Shown in pieces: positions 1-7,354 of a DNA stretch of 12,105 bases (the first letter of the stretch is position 1; every line of letters begins with the position of its first letter). Below the pieces are notes generated by a model. The model did not search any database. It was not told the DNA's origin and saw nothing but the letters and a program-made list of their open reading frames with translations. This DNA is from Deltaproteobacteria bacterium (lineage in GTDB: Bacteria; Desulfobacterota; DSM-4660; Desulfatiglandales; B25-G16), in contig JAGYMO010000344.1 of assembly GCA_018400255.1 (NCBI GenBank), positions 1 through 12,105 on the forward strand, in the 5' to 3' direction. Both the position numbers and the translations under genes were made by a program.

Positions 1-1227
1 TTTATAGATAAAAATAAGTGAAGATGCGACAAATGCCATAAAGATAATAAAGAAGATATTAAACCCGTAAGACTGTATAACCCACCCTGCTGAAATCGGG
101 AATAACGTGGGAAGAATATTTCCCGCACCGGCCAGTCCAGTATAAAGTGCCCTATTTTGATTGTCTGAAACTTCAAGTAAGACTCCATTTATTGAAACTG
201 TATAAAGAGCATAGATTACACCACCTAAAATAAACACCAAGGAAAAGCCTGAAGCACTATGTGAGGCCATCACAAATGAAGGAATAAACAATGTCAACAG
301 TACGCTGCTATACAATAGAAAACGATATTTAATTCTATTTGAAAGAATAAACAATAACATCCCTGTCAATACTACCCCGAATACCTTAAATATTAAAAAT
401 TTTCCTACCTGGGAGCTATCTACCTGAAAATACTCATTGGCATACAATATGAGAAAAGGCAATATAGCAACGCTGATACCAAGTGTGTTAACAAACCCAA
501 GGTAATATTTCAGCCGTGAATTAGATTGTATCTCCCGTCTAACTGCATTTAAAAAAGCCTTCAGACCATTAATTTTATAACCCGATGAGAATGTTTCTTT
601 AACGCGCCAAAAGCCAATCGACGCAAGGCTGAGAAAAACTGCCGCGATTAGTAACATAAATGCATAGTTCACTGGAAATTGATGAGACATTAATACCTTG
701 CGGGCAAAAAAGGATGAAATTAAAACCCCGGAGCCGGTCAATATTTGCCTTAGAGAAAAAAATGACTTTCTGGCATCAGGCAAAACCGATTTACCTAAGA
801 TATCCGTGTAGCTGATATTTGCAAATGCCCCGCTAAAAGAAAAAACAGTAATAAGAACAAAGATGAACAAAATACATACATCCCCGCTAAATGACATGAA
901 AAAAAAGAATAGCAGTGATAATCCGGCAAGAGAGGCAATCCTTGAATTAATCCCAAGCAAAAGGTATCTTTTCTTAAAGCCTTTATTCTGTAGATAAGGG
1001 GCAAAGAAAAGCTGCGTAAAGCTTGACCCTCCCAGCATAATGGCTGTTAAAAAGCCTATATGCAAAGAGCTACCACCTGATTCAATCAACATTGATGGAA
1101 TGATCGTATCAATATCCATAAAATTCTGGGCAAGCGCTAAAAATATGCCATGTATTAAAAATGAATAAAAATTGTGCCTTGAAACTGAAATGCTTAAGGT
1201 TTCTAAATTTATTTGTTTTTCGCTCAT
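1..1227 (-). CDS. MFS transporter, C-terminus cut by window edge
   Basis: An uninterrupted reading frame of 409 codons runs from ATG at 1225-1227 to the left edge with no stop, so only the last few residues are missing (MFS proteins are usually 400-430 residues). After a polar N-terminus (MSEKQINLETLSISVSRHNF) the protein is a series of about 12 hydrophobic segments. The first is near residues 22-48 (IHGIFLALAQNF...). A basic loop after the second segment (PYLQNKGFKKR, about residues 77-87) sits where MFS motif A lies. A polar central loop near residues 205-235 (VKETFSSGYKINGLKAF) separates two six-helix halves. It is predicted to be an inner-membrane secondary transporter. The substrate cannot be read from sequence. 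It is transcribed divergently from the HAD gene. No clean Shine-Dalgarno precedes the ATG; a GGGGAG lies too far upstream (about 26 nt). The MFS-fold call is firm, the substrate is unknown. Confidence 0.85.
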   Translation of the reverse strand, partial: MSEKQINLETLSISVSRHNFYSFLIHGIFLALAQNFMDIDTIIPSMLIESGGSSLHIGFLTAIMLGGSSFTQLFFAPYLQNKGFKKRYLLLGINSRIASLAGLSLLFFFFMSFSGDVCILFIFVLITVFSFSGAFANISYTDILGKSVLPDARKSFFSLRQILTGSGVLISSFFARKVLMSHQFPVNYAFMLLIAAVFLSLASIGFWRVKETFSSGYKINGLKAFLNAVRREIQSNSRLKYYLGFVNTLGISVAILPFLILYANEYFQVDSSQVGKFLIFKVFGVVLTGMLLFILSNRIKYRFLLYSSVLLTLFIPSFVMASHSASGFSLVFILGGVIYALYTVSINGVLLEVSDNQNRALYTGLAGAGNILPTLFPISAGWVIQSYGFNIFFIIFMAFVASSLIFIYK

Positions 1228-1273
1228 TCTATATTTCTAAAAAAGATTTTTTTCGTCTCCCCATAAAAAGTAT

Positions 1274-1310
1274 ATTCATGATTATAATAAAATTCACTAA
1301 ATTTCCTTAA
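1274..1310 (-). promoter_or_regulatory. Candidate sigma-70 promoter for the MFS gene
   Basis: On the minus strand a perfect -10 hexamer TATAAT lies at 1286-1281. A weak -35 (TTAAGG, 1310-1305) is 18 bp upstream. Transcription would begin near 1274, giving a leader of about 47 nt before the MFS ATG. The -35 is poor, so the call rests on the -10. The same AT-rich bases also read TATAAT on the plus strand (1283-1288), without a good -35. Confidence 0.35.
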
Positions 1311-1466
1311 AAAACGTCTTTAAAATTAAAAAAGTATATGCTTGATATCACCTTATTAGGGGCCGCAATAAATCGAATCAAACCTAAAATAAAATAGATC
1401 AAGCTAATTTTTATTGAACTGCCGGCTTATATGAATTAAACTCAGTATTAAAAAATTGGAGAGCCC

Positions 1467-2141
1467 ATGATTGTAAAGACTATTATCTTTGATTTCGATG
1501 GTACATTGGTTCATTTAAATATTGATTTTGATATCATTCGTAGGGAAGTTGAAAACCTTTTGATAGATTATGGGGTAAACCCAGGCAATCTAAGAGAGTT
1601 ATACGTATTAGAGATAATCGAAGAAGCCACTGAGATTTTATCAAATCATAACCCCTCCAAGGCCAAATCATTTAATCATGAGGCGCTTCAGATCGTTACC
1701 AAGCATGAGGTAAAGGCAGCCAAGGATGGAGAAATCATCCCTGGAATACCTGACATGCTGAAAGTACTGACGTTTAAAGGGATTAAAGTCGGGATTATTA
1801 CCAGAAATTGCAGCAAGGCGGTAAGGATTGTCTTTCCTGATATAGATAGCTTTTGCAATGTGTTTATCCCCAGGGACTATATTACCAGGGTTAAGCCTCA
1901 CCCTGATCATCTTACCCTTGCCTTAGAAAAAATGGATGAAAACAACTACAAATATTGCTTCGTGGTAGGAGACCATGAAATGGATATTGAATCGGGAAGG
2001 CGTATGGGTATAAAAACCATAGGTGTCTTAACAGGCAAAAAAACCCGTCAAGACCTAACTGACGCTGGAGCCGATTTCATATTAGATGATGCAACGAAAA
2101 TTCCGGAGTTTATTTTTGGTAAGCAAGACCACAGTAAATGA
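1467..2141 (+). CDS. HAD-superfamily phosphatase (phosphoglycolate phosphatase-like)
   Basis: This 224-residue protein has all four HAD motifs. Motif I is FDFDGTLV with nucleophile D9 and acid/base D11. Motif II is GIITRN with T112. Motif III is the Lys in RVKPHP (K143). Motif IV is VVGDHEMDIESG with D169 and D173 for Mg2+. The helical insert between motifs I and II (about residues 17-85) is a type C1 cap, as in Gph/PGMB-like enzymes. It should be a soluble phosphohydrolase for a small phosphorylated metabolite. The substrate is not determinable, and phosphoglycolate is only one possibility. The ATG at 1467 is preceded by GGAGAG at suitable spacing, so the start is well supported. The stop at 2139-2141 lies inside the next gene, a HypE-like protein, which suggests a two-gene operon with translational coupling. 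Confidence 0.88.
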   Translation: MIVKTIIFDFDGTLVHLNIDFDIIRREVENLLIDYGVNPGNLRELYVLEIIEEATEILSNHNPSKAKSFNHEALQIVTKHEVKAAKDGEIIPGIPDMLKVLTFKGIKVGIITRNCSKAVRIVFPDIDSFCNVFIPRDYITRVKPHPDHLTLALEKMDENNYKYCFVVGDHEMDIESGRRMGIKTIGVLTGKKTRQDLTDAGADFILDDATKIPEFIFGKQDHSK

Positions 2142-3150
2142 TCTGTTGCCGGCTGGAAAACTTGACATCAAATTCCTCCGTAAGATGCTCATTAAATATA
2201 AACAGACCGACGATACAGTAATCTTGGGCCCTCAGATAGGGGAGGATGCGGCTGTAATAGACATGGGAAAAACCGCGCTTGTTGTTACTACCGACCCTAT
2301 AACATTTGCCTCTGACAATATCGGCTATTACAGCGTAGTAGTTAATGCAAATGATATAGCAACCACAGGAGCTAACCCGAGGTGGTTTACCGCCACGATC
2401 CTGCTGCCCGAGGCCATGACTACAATAAATGAGGTCGATTCTGTTTTTAAGCAAATAAATACGGCGTGCGCAATGTTAAACATCTCTCTAATAGGTGGCC
2501 ACACGGAGATTACTTACGGGCTTGAGCGCCCTATTGTTGTTGGCCAGATGATAGGAGAGGTTGAAAAAGATAAGGTCGTTAAAACAGGAGGTGCTAAAAA
2601 AGGCGATTATATTTTATTGAGTAAAGGGATTGCCATTGAGGGCACATCTGTTATTGCAAGAGAAAAAGAAAACTATCTGGTATCCCATGGTATACCAAAG
2701 GACTTGATTAACAGGGCCAAGGCGTTTCTTTTTGATCCCGGAATAAGTATCTCGGAAGAGGCGCGGATAGCCTTTCAGACAGGATATGTTAATTCAATGC
2801 ACGATATAACCGAAGGAGGCCTCGCAAATGGGCTTCATGAAATGGCAATCGCTTCAGGTGTTAAAATCGAGGTCGATGAAAAATATATCCCTATTTATGA
2901 GGAGTCCAGAATTTTTTGCTCCTTATTTGGCATCGACCCTATGGGCGTTATCGGTTCAGGGGCGCTCCTTATATCAGCAAATTCGCTTGGAGCGCATAAA
3001 ATTTTAGAGGAGGCACATCTAAAGGGCATACGGATAGTGAAGATTGGCCATGTTTATTCAGGTGGTGTCCCATCCGTTAATAAAATCACCTCAAAAGGAT
3101 TGGAACCAGTCCCCTTTTTTGAAAGAGACGAGATATTAAAAGTATTCTAA
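2116..3150 (+). CDS. AIR synthase-family (HypE/PurM-like) protein lacking the HypE C-terminal Cys
   Basis: The protein has about 344 residues with PurM/HypE two-domain architecture. There is an N-terminal LPAGKL segment typical of HypE-like proteins. The ATP/Mg loop is GEDAAVI (residues 42-48). The conserved core VNANDIATTGANPRW is at 76-90, GGHTEI at 127-132, and the second-domain motif HDITEGGLANGL at 229-240. True HypE ends in a cysteine that accepts the carbamoyl group for [NiFe]-hydrogenase cyanide ligands. This protein ends in ERDEILKVF with no Cys, and no other hyp gene is nearby. It is therefore an ATP-dependent paralog of unknown substrate. I chose the TTG at 2116 because GGAG lies 7 nt upstream (2105-2108). 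An in-frame ATG at 2086 would add 10 poorly conserved-looking residues and has its GGAG about 15 nt away. Either start overlaps the HAD gene. The family call is strong; the start is uncertain. Confidence 0.85.
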   Translation: MVSKTTVNDLLPAGKLDIKFLRKMLIKYKQTDDTVILGPQIGEDAAVIDMGKTALVVTTDPITFASDNIGYYSVVVNANDIATTGANPRWFTATILLPEAMTTINEVDSVFKQINTACAMLNISLIGGHTEITYGLERPIVVGQMIGEVEKDKVVKTGGAKKGDYILLSKGIAIEGTSVIAREKENYLVSHGIPKDLINRAKAFLFDPGISISEEARIAFQTGYVNSMHDITEGGLANGLHEMAIASGVKIEVDEKYIPIYEESRIFCSLFGIDPMGVIGSGALLISANSLGAHKILEEAHLKGIRIVKIGHVYSGGVPSVNKITSKGLEPVPFFERDEILKVF

Positions 3151-3153
3151 CAC

Positions 3154-5082
3154 CTACTTTTTGATGTGGGCTGGTGGAAAATAGATAAAGAAACTCGTTC
3201 CACCTGAATGAAAACAGTCTTCCACTCTCTTGCAAAACTTGCACTTACTTATCTTTCCAGGGCATATATCGCTGCTCTTTGGTATAAACCTGCACCTTGT
3301 AGATGTCATATCAATTTTAAAATCATACCGTTCCGAGAATATCCTCATGCGAAGCAACTCTATACCTTTGCCCCCCGCATTAAAATCAAATGGCCTTTTT
3401 GAGGAATAATTCATAGCATCCTGGGTTGAAAAAAAGCCCTCAAATATACTGCTTTGGGCTTCCTCTACAATACCAACACCATAATCACGGATTAAGAGTT
3501 CAGTGCCTTTACCTTTTTCTTTGACTTCAATTTCTATCTTTCCCTCATCAGGTGTATTTTCTATAGCATTTTTTAAGAGCCCGTCAAAGATCTTTTCCAA
3601 AACCTCAAGTGGCAGATATAAGGCTGGTGTTGTATCAAGTTCAGTCATTATCTTTATGTCTCTACGGGAAAACAATGCGCCAACATCCTTTAATCTTTTG
3701 GTCACAAACGTATCAAGCTGGATACCCTCTGAAACCATGTCTTTTTTCCCGAACAATTCCCGCACCCGGTTTCTTATATGTCCAACAGCATTATCTCCAC
3801 CTCCCTCTTCTGCCACAAGGGTTTCAAGCTCATCGGAACACTGATCAAGTATAAGGTTGATTAGTTTATAGCTCCTATACCTCCTTCTTCTCATAATATC
3901 CTCTACCTCATACTGTATATCTTTTATGCGTTCGAGGTTTCTCTGGGCGATTTCCATTGTAGACTCCCATGTTTCTCGAGGGATATCATCTAATTTTCTC
4001 TTTAATATATTAAAGGAACCAGATATAACTGCTATCGGCGTTTTCAGTTCATGTGATAGGTGATTTATTGCCCTATCCTTCGCCCTGTTCATGCTAGTCA
4101 CCTCATTATATGCCTTCTTTAATTCATGGGATACCCTGGCATTTTCAATAGAAAGGGCTACTGTTCCGGCAATCATGCTTAGCAGATCAACATCTTTATC
4201 ATCGAAGTCCCCTTCCTTTTTATTAATGGCGCCTAAAACACCAATGGTTCGATTCCGGCTCTTCAGAGGTACCAGAAGTAAATTTCTGGTAGTATATCCA
4301 AGTTTTCTGTCCCTTTCCCGGTGAAGCTCAAAATTTTCAGAGGTATCATTAACTATCATAGGCTCACCCGTCTTGATAACGTTACCTGCCACAAGTTGAT
4401 CCAGCGAAAAACGAATCTCTCTTACCCTCTTTTGCGTAACCCTGTTATCATAAGCCGCTCCGAGAACAAAGAGCTCATTTTTTTCCTCATCCAACATAAC
4501 TACTATAGAGCCCTCGGTATTTAAAAGACTCTTAATCTCATTATCAATATAATACAAGATATCCTCTAGATCAGGATACTGTGGAAGGGCGAGGCTAATC
4601 CGGTGCATAGCATCATTGATGCGGGCAATCCTTTTCTCTTCCGTGATATCTCGTATAATCGAGATTACACCGTAATCATCACCTTCAGAAAGGGAATAAA
4701 AAGAGGCCCTTATAGACACATCAAGCACCCTACCATCCTTCGTTAGTCTTTTGGTTTCATGACGGGGTAAGAACTTTGCCTTAAAAAGCTCATGAATCTT
4801 TTCAGTGATTTCACGCTTGAGCCCTTTGGGTATAAACGGGATAATCTTTCCCTCTAATTCCTCAAGGGTCCATCCGAAAACCGTTGTAAAGCCGGTGTTC
4901 AGGTAAGAAACAAATCCATCTTTAGTTAATACCATTATTGGATATGGCACAAAATCGAGTAGTGTCCTGTAGCGACTTTCTGACCTGCGCTGCTTTTGCT
5001 CTGCTATTTTAAGAGCTGAAACCTTATCCTCTAACTCCCTTACCTTCTGTTCTAATTCTTTATATGTTGGTTTTTTAGCCAT
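3154..5082 (-). CDS. Cytoplasmic PAS-GAF sensor histidine kinase with Cys cluster
   Basis: This 642-residue kinase has no transmembrane segment, so it should sense a cytosolic signal. The order is: coiled coil (about 5-35), PAS (about 36-150, ending in the typical RDITEEK), GAF (about 165-318), HisKA with H-box LSHELKTP (phospho-acceptor H344), a long 70-80 residue linker, then HATPase. In HATPase the N-box is LLKNAIEN (N505), G1 is DYGVGI (533-538), the F-box is IFEGFFST and G2 is GGKGIEL (570-576). Between G2 and the last strand (GGTSFFIYF) sits a Cys-rich insertion, C607-x6-C614-x2-C617-x5-C623, with C597 just before it. This could be a metal or redox site (inference). No receiver domain or response regulator is adjacent, so it is an orphan kinase whose partner is unknown. 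Its 3' end faces that of the HypE-like gene with 3 bp between stops. The ATG at 5082 has only a weak ribosome-binding site. Confidence 0.93.
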   Translation of the reverse strand: MAKKPTYKELEQKVRELEDKVSALKIAEQKQRRSESRYRTLLDFVPYPIMVLTKDGFVSYLNTGFTTVFGWTLEELEGKIIPFIPKGLKREITEKIHELFKAKFLPRHETKRLTKDGRVLDVSIRASFYSLSEGDDYGVISIIRDITEEKRIARINDAMHRISLALPQYPDLEDILYYIDNEIKSLLNTEGSIVVMLDEEKNELFVLGAAYDNRVTQKRVREIRFSLDQLVAGNVIKTGEPMIVNDTSENFELHRERDRKLGYTTRNLLLVPLKSRNRTIGVLGAINKKEGDFDDKDVDLLSMIAGTVALSIENARVSHELKKAYNEVTSMNRAKDRAINHLSHELKTPIAVISGSFNILKRKLDDIPRETWESTMEIAQRNLERIKDIQYEVEDIMRRRRYRSYKLINLILDQCSDELETLVAEEGGGDNAVGHIRNRVRELFGKKDMVSEGIQLDTFVTKRLKDVGALFSRRDIKIMTELDTTPALYLPLEVLEKIFDGLLKNAIENTPDEGKIEIEVKEKGKGTELLIRDYGVGIVEEAQSSIFEGFFSTQDAMNYSSKRPFDFNAGGKGIELLRMRIFSERYDFKIDMTSTRCRFIPKSSDICPGKISKCKFCKRVEDCFHSGGTSFFIYFPPAHIKK

Positions 5083-5154
5083 AAAAGGAAACCATTGTTT
5101 CTATAAAAATCCCATGCTATAAAAAGGACAACTGCCTAATGAGACCCGATTATT

Positions 5155-5170
5155 AAATATCAGTATAACA
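5155..5170 (-). promoter_or_regulatory. Candidate extended -10 promoter for the histidine kinase
   Basis: On the minus strand TGTTATACT (5170-5162) is an extended -10 element: TG, one base, then TATACT, matching 5 of 6 consensus bases. No good -35 is present at the usual distance, which extended -10 promoters tolerate. Transcription would start near 5155, leaving a leader of about 73 nt before the kinase ATG. Confidence 0.4.
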
Positions 5171-5397
5171 CATTTTGTCATTTCATGGTCTTTGTATGTG
5201 GGCATAAAAATAGCATAAAATTTTTGCACTGCATATATATTCTTAAAGGCCAAGGCCTCTGTCTGTTTGCAATACGGTAAAATGAACATCTCATATAATT
5301 AGATAGCTTTATTATAGGCACCCCTTTTGCCATAATAAAAACTTGGATGACCTTTAGAATTATTTTTTTGCGCTGATAAATCTTTTTCGATCAGTGA

Positions 5398-5580
5398 AAT
5401 GCCCCCATCACTGCAAAGAGAAAAACTCGCGCTAACCTGGCTGCACAGTGAACTCGCGGCAGGCAGCGGCTCTCTGCTTTCAGCGGGACGGGCCACCTCG
5501 CTTCTTGAAGCAAAGCGGAAATCCTGATTACGGGGTCGGAGCGAAGTGGAGATCCCGAAGACGGGGGGCGATAGGGCACC
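5398..5580. repeat. GC-rich island, possible repeat or foreign insertion
   Basis: About 180 bp are markedly richer in G and C than the DNA on either side. The island begins with a hairpin (CAGTG...CACTG, 5392-5413) and includes GCTTC-TT-GAAGC near 5500-5512. It ends just before an A9 run (from 5582). Both strands contain short open frames, including one of 42 codons from ATG 5399 to TGA 5525-5527. None shows a known motif or a ribosome-binding site. The composition and small hairpins suggest a dispersed intergenic repeat or a remnant of a transferred element. Without a genome comparison this is inference. Confidence 0.35.
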
Positions 5581-5716
5581 TCAAAAAAAAACATAGAGAA
5601 TGGTGCTTCATAATTGAGACCAACGCTTTTTATCATTACGCAAAACTCTCACCTATTTTATTAGTATAAAATATTCTCTCAAAACAAAATAGATATTTTT
5701 ACCTGCCGGCAATTCA

Positions 5717-5750
5717 CAAGGCAAAAAACCTTGCTTCCCTTAAAAGCAAG
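5717..5750 (+). other. Two overlapping, mutually exclusive hairpins
   Basis: The sequence can form CAAGG (5717-5721) paired with CCTTG (5729-5733), or CTTGCTT (5730-5736) paired with AAGCAAG (5744-5750). The stems share 5730-5733 and so cannot form together. Neither has a following U-run, so they are not terminators. They lie upstream of the promoter I propose for the DUF2130 gene, so they matter only if transcription starts further upstream. Confidence 0.3.
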
Positions 5751-5835
5751 AATTATTAATGCGGAAGATAGTACTGGATAAGAAAACGTACCCTGATTCA
5801 AATCATACTTTAATAAAGCATTCCATTTCGATGAG

Positions 5836-5890
5836 TTGACTTAAGAGTCAATCGTAATTATTTGACTTGGCCCTTTAAGTCAGATATGCT
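5836..5890 (+). promoter_or_regulatory. Sigma-70-type promoter with two operator-like palindromes, DUF2130 gene
   Basis: The -35 TTGACT (5862-5867) and -10 TATGCT (5885-5890) are separated by exactly 17 bp, predicting a start near 5897 and a leader of about 90 nt. A hairpin/palindrome TTGACTTAAGAGTCAA (5836-5851) lies just upstream. A second inverted repeat, TGACTT (5863-5868) with AAGTCA (5877-5882), covers the -35 and spacer. The repeated TGACTTA/AGTCA half-sites suggest a dimeric DNA-binding regulator that would block RNA polymerase. The regulator itself is not identifiable here. Confidence 0.5.
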
Positions 5891-5988
5891 TTTTAGCAAT
5901 ATAAGGGCATCTTTTCAATATCTAACAGGGTGTGTGTCCTAAAAATTTGGCGGTTAGCTTATCATTAATACCAGCATTGGAAAAAATT

Positions 5989-7254
5989 ATGGAAAAACAA
6001 ACCAATAAAATTAAATGCCCAAATTGCGGACAGGAAATAGATGTTAGTAATTTGTTATATCAGCAACTTGATAATGAACTGAGAGAAAAATACAATAAAG
6101 AAATGCTGAAAGAAAAAAACAAGTTAACCTATCAATATGAGCTTTTAGAGAAAGAAAGGACAAGATTTGAGGACATAAAAAGGGAATATGACAAGAAAAT
6201 CAGTGATGGAATACAACAAGGGCTTGAAAATGAGAAGCATGGGCTTGAAAAAAAGATAAGAAAAAAACTAGAGCAAGAGCTATCTGAGCAAATAAGATCT
6301 CTTCAAGAGGAGCTTAATCAAAAATCAAACAGCCTGAAAGAGTTTAATAAGGCTAAATCAGAAATAGAGCGTCTAAAAAGGGAAAAGGAAGAGATAAAAG
6401 ATGTTATTGAGGCAGAGTCAGAAAAAAGGATTAACAAGATATTAATGGAAGAAAAAGCAAAGATACGCAAGTTAGAAGAAGAAAAAATGCAACTCAAGGT
6501 GTATGAGAAAGATCAAATTATAACGCAGTTAAATAAACAGCTGCACGATGCCCAGCGAAAAGCAGAACAAGGCTCAATGCAGCTGCAGGGTGAGGTTCAA
6601 GAATTGGCCATAGAGGATTGGCTGAAGTCTAACTTTCCCCTTGATACGATAGAGGAAATAAAAAAAGGGGCAAAGGGCGCAGACTGTTTGCAAATCGTTA
6701 ATACAAGGACAGTTAAAAATTGCGGCTCAATTTATTATGAAAGCAAAAGAACCAAGGGCTTTCAAGGTGATTGGATAAGCAAATTTAAAGGTGATATCAG
6801 GGCTAAGGGAGCAGACATTGGCGTGCTTGTAACAGAATCTATGCCAACCGATATGGAACGAGTGGGCTTAAAGGATGGTGTATGGATATGCTCCTTTGAT
6901 GAGTTCAAGGGACTTTGTACAGTTCTAAGAGAATCCATCATTAGATTAAACAATGCTGTTATCTCTCAAGAAAATAAGGGTGAAAAGATGGGCATGCTGT
7001 ATGACTATCTTACAAGTAACGAATTTCGTTTACAAATAGAGGCTATAGTTGAAGGATTCACCCAAATGCAAAGTGATTTAGAGTCTGAAAAAAGGTCCAT
7101 GCAAGGTATCTGGAAAAAGAGAGAGAAGCAGATACAGAAGGTTGTCCTAAATACTACTTATATGTACAGCTCAATAAAGGGTATTGCCGGAAATGCTATT
7201 CAGCCGATAAAAATATTGGAACTGCCTAACCCGGAAAACAGCGACTCAGATTAA
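5989..7254 (+). CDS. DUF2130 family coiled-coil protein with nuclease-like domain
   Basis: The 421-residue protein has three parts. An N-terminal CPNCG knuckle (C10, C13) is half of a zinc ribbon, with no second Cys pair visible. A highly charged Lys/Glu-rich coiled coil runs from about 25 to 195. A conserved C-terminal DUF2130 domain runs from about 198 to 395. That domain contains GEVQELAIEDWL (E202, E205), GAKGADCLQIV (D232) and YYESKRT (E251-x-K253). This spacing resembles a PD-(D/E)xK nuclease core, a fold-level inference only. No function is established that I can name; a role in handling DNA or RNA is plausible. I chose ATG 5989 over an in-frame GTG at 5932. The extra 19 residues are unlike the family N-terminus, and GGAAAA precedes the ATG. 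It stands alone, converging with the radical SAM gene. Confidence 0.85.
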   Translation: MEKQTNKIKCPNCGQEIDVSNLLYQQLDNELREKYNKEMLKEKNKLTYQYELLEKERTRFEDIKREYDKKISDGIQQGLENEKHGLEKKIRKKLEQELSEQIRSLQEELNQKSNSLKEFNKAKSEIERLKREKEEIKDVIEAESEKRINKILMEEKAKIRKLEEEKMQLKVYEKDQIITQLNKQLHDAQRKAEQGSMQLQGEVQELAIEDWLKSNFPLDTIEEIKKGAKGADCLQIVNTRTVKNCGSIYYESKRTKGFQGDWISKFKGDIRAKGADIGVLVTESMPTDMERVGLKDGVWICSFDEFKGLCTVLRESIIRLNNAVISQENKGEKMGMLYDYLTSNEFRLQIEAIVEGFTQMQSDLESEKRSMQGIWKKREKQIQKVVLNTTYMYSSIKGIAGNAIQPIKILELPNPENSDSD

Positions 7255-7354
7255 ATAATAATAATTCGAGATGGGTAAAGAGCTGCATTCCGATCACCTA
7301 AAATAATTTCTCTACTGAATATCAAGACTCTAAGCCACCACATAAAACCTCACT

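Larger units (their letters stand above)
5083..5988. other. Long non-coding region between kinase and DUF2130 gene
   Basis: About 900 bp lack a convincing protein gene on either strand. Open frames here are short, have no recognisable motifs and overlap one another. The region contains the kinase promoter (near 5155-5170), a GC-rich island (about 5398-5580) in otherwise AT-rich DNA, a pair of overlapping alternative hairpins (5717-5750), and the palindrome-flanked promoter of the DUF2130 gene (5836-5890). No tRNA or rRNA was recognised. Confidence 0.7.

Noticed and set aside
795..1004. Minus-strand frame of 69 codons
   Set aside because: It is an out-of-frame shadow of the MFS transporter, which is open across the whole of 1-1227 in another frame.
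2116..3150. Authentic HypE, hydrogenase maturation
   Set aside because: The essential C-terminal Cys is absent, and no other hyp or hydrogenase gene is in the window.
4246..4256. tRNA T-loop-like sequence GGTTCGATTCC
   Set aside because: It lies inside the intact histidine kinase reading frame, and no acceptor or anticodon stems surround it.
5391..5669. Overlapping open frames of 65-81 codons on both strands across the GC-rich island
   Set aside because: They exist because GC-rich DNA lacks stops. Composition is Arg/Pro/Ser-biased and no family is recognisable.
5932..5988. GTG start extending the DUF2130 protein by 19 residues
   Set aside because: The zinc knuckle normally lies close to the N-terminus, and the ATG at 5989 has a better upstream GGAAAA context.
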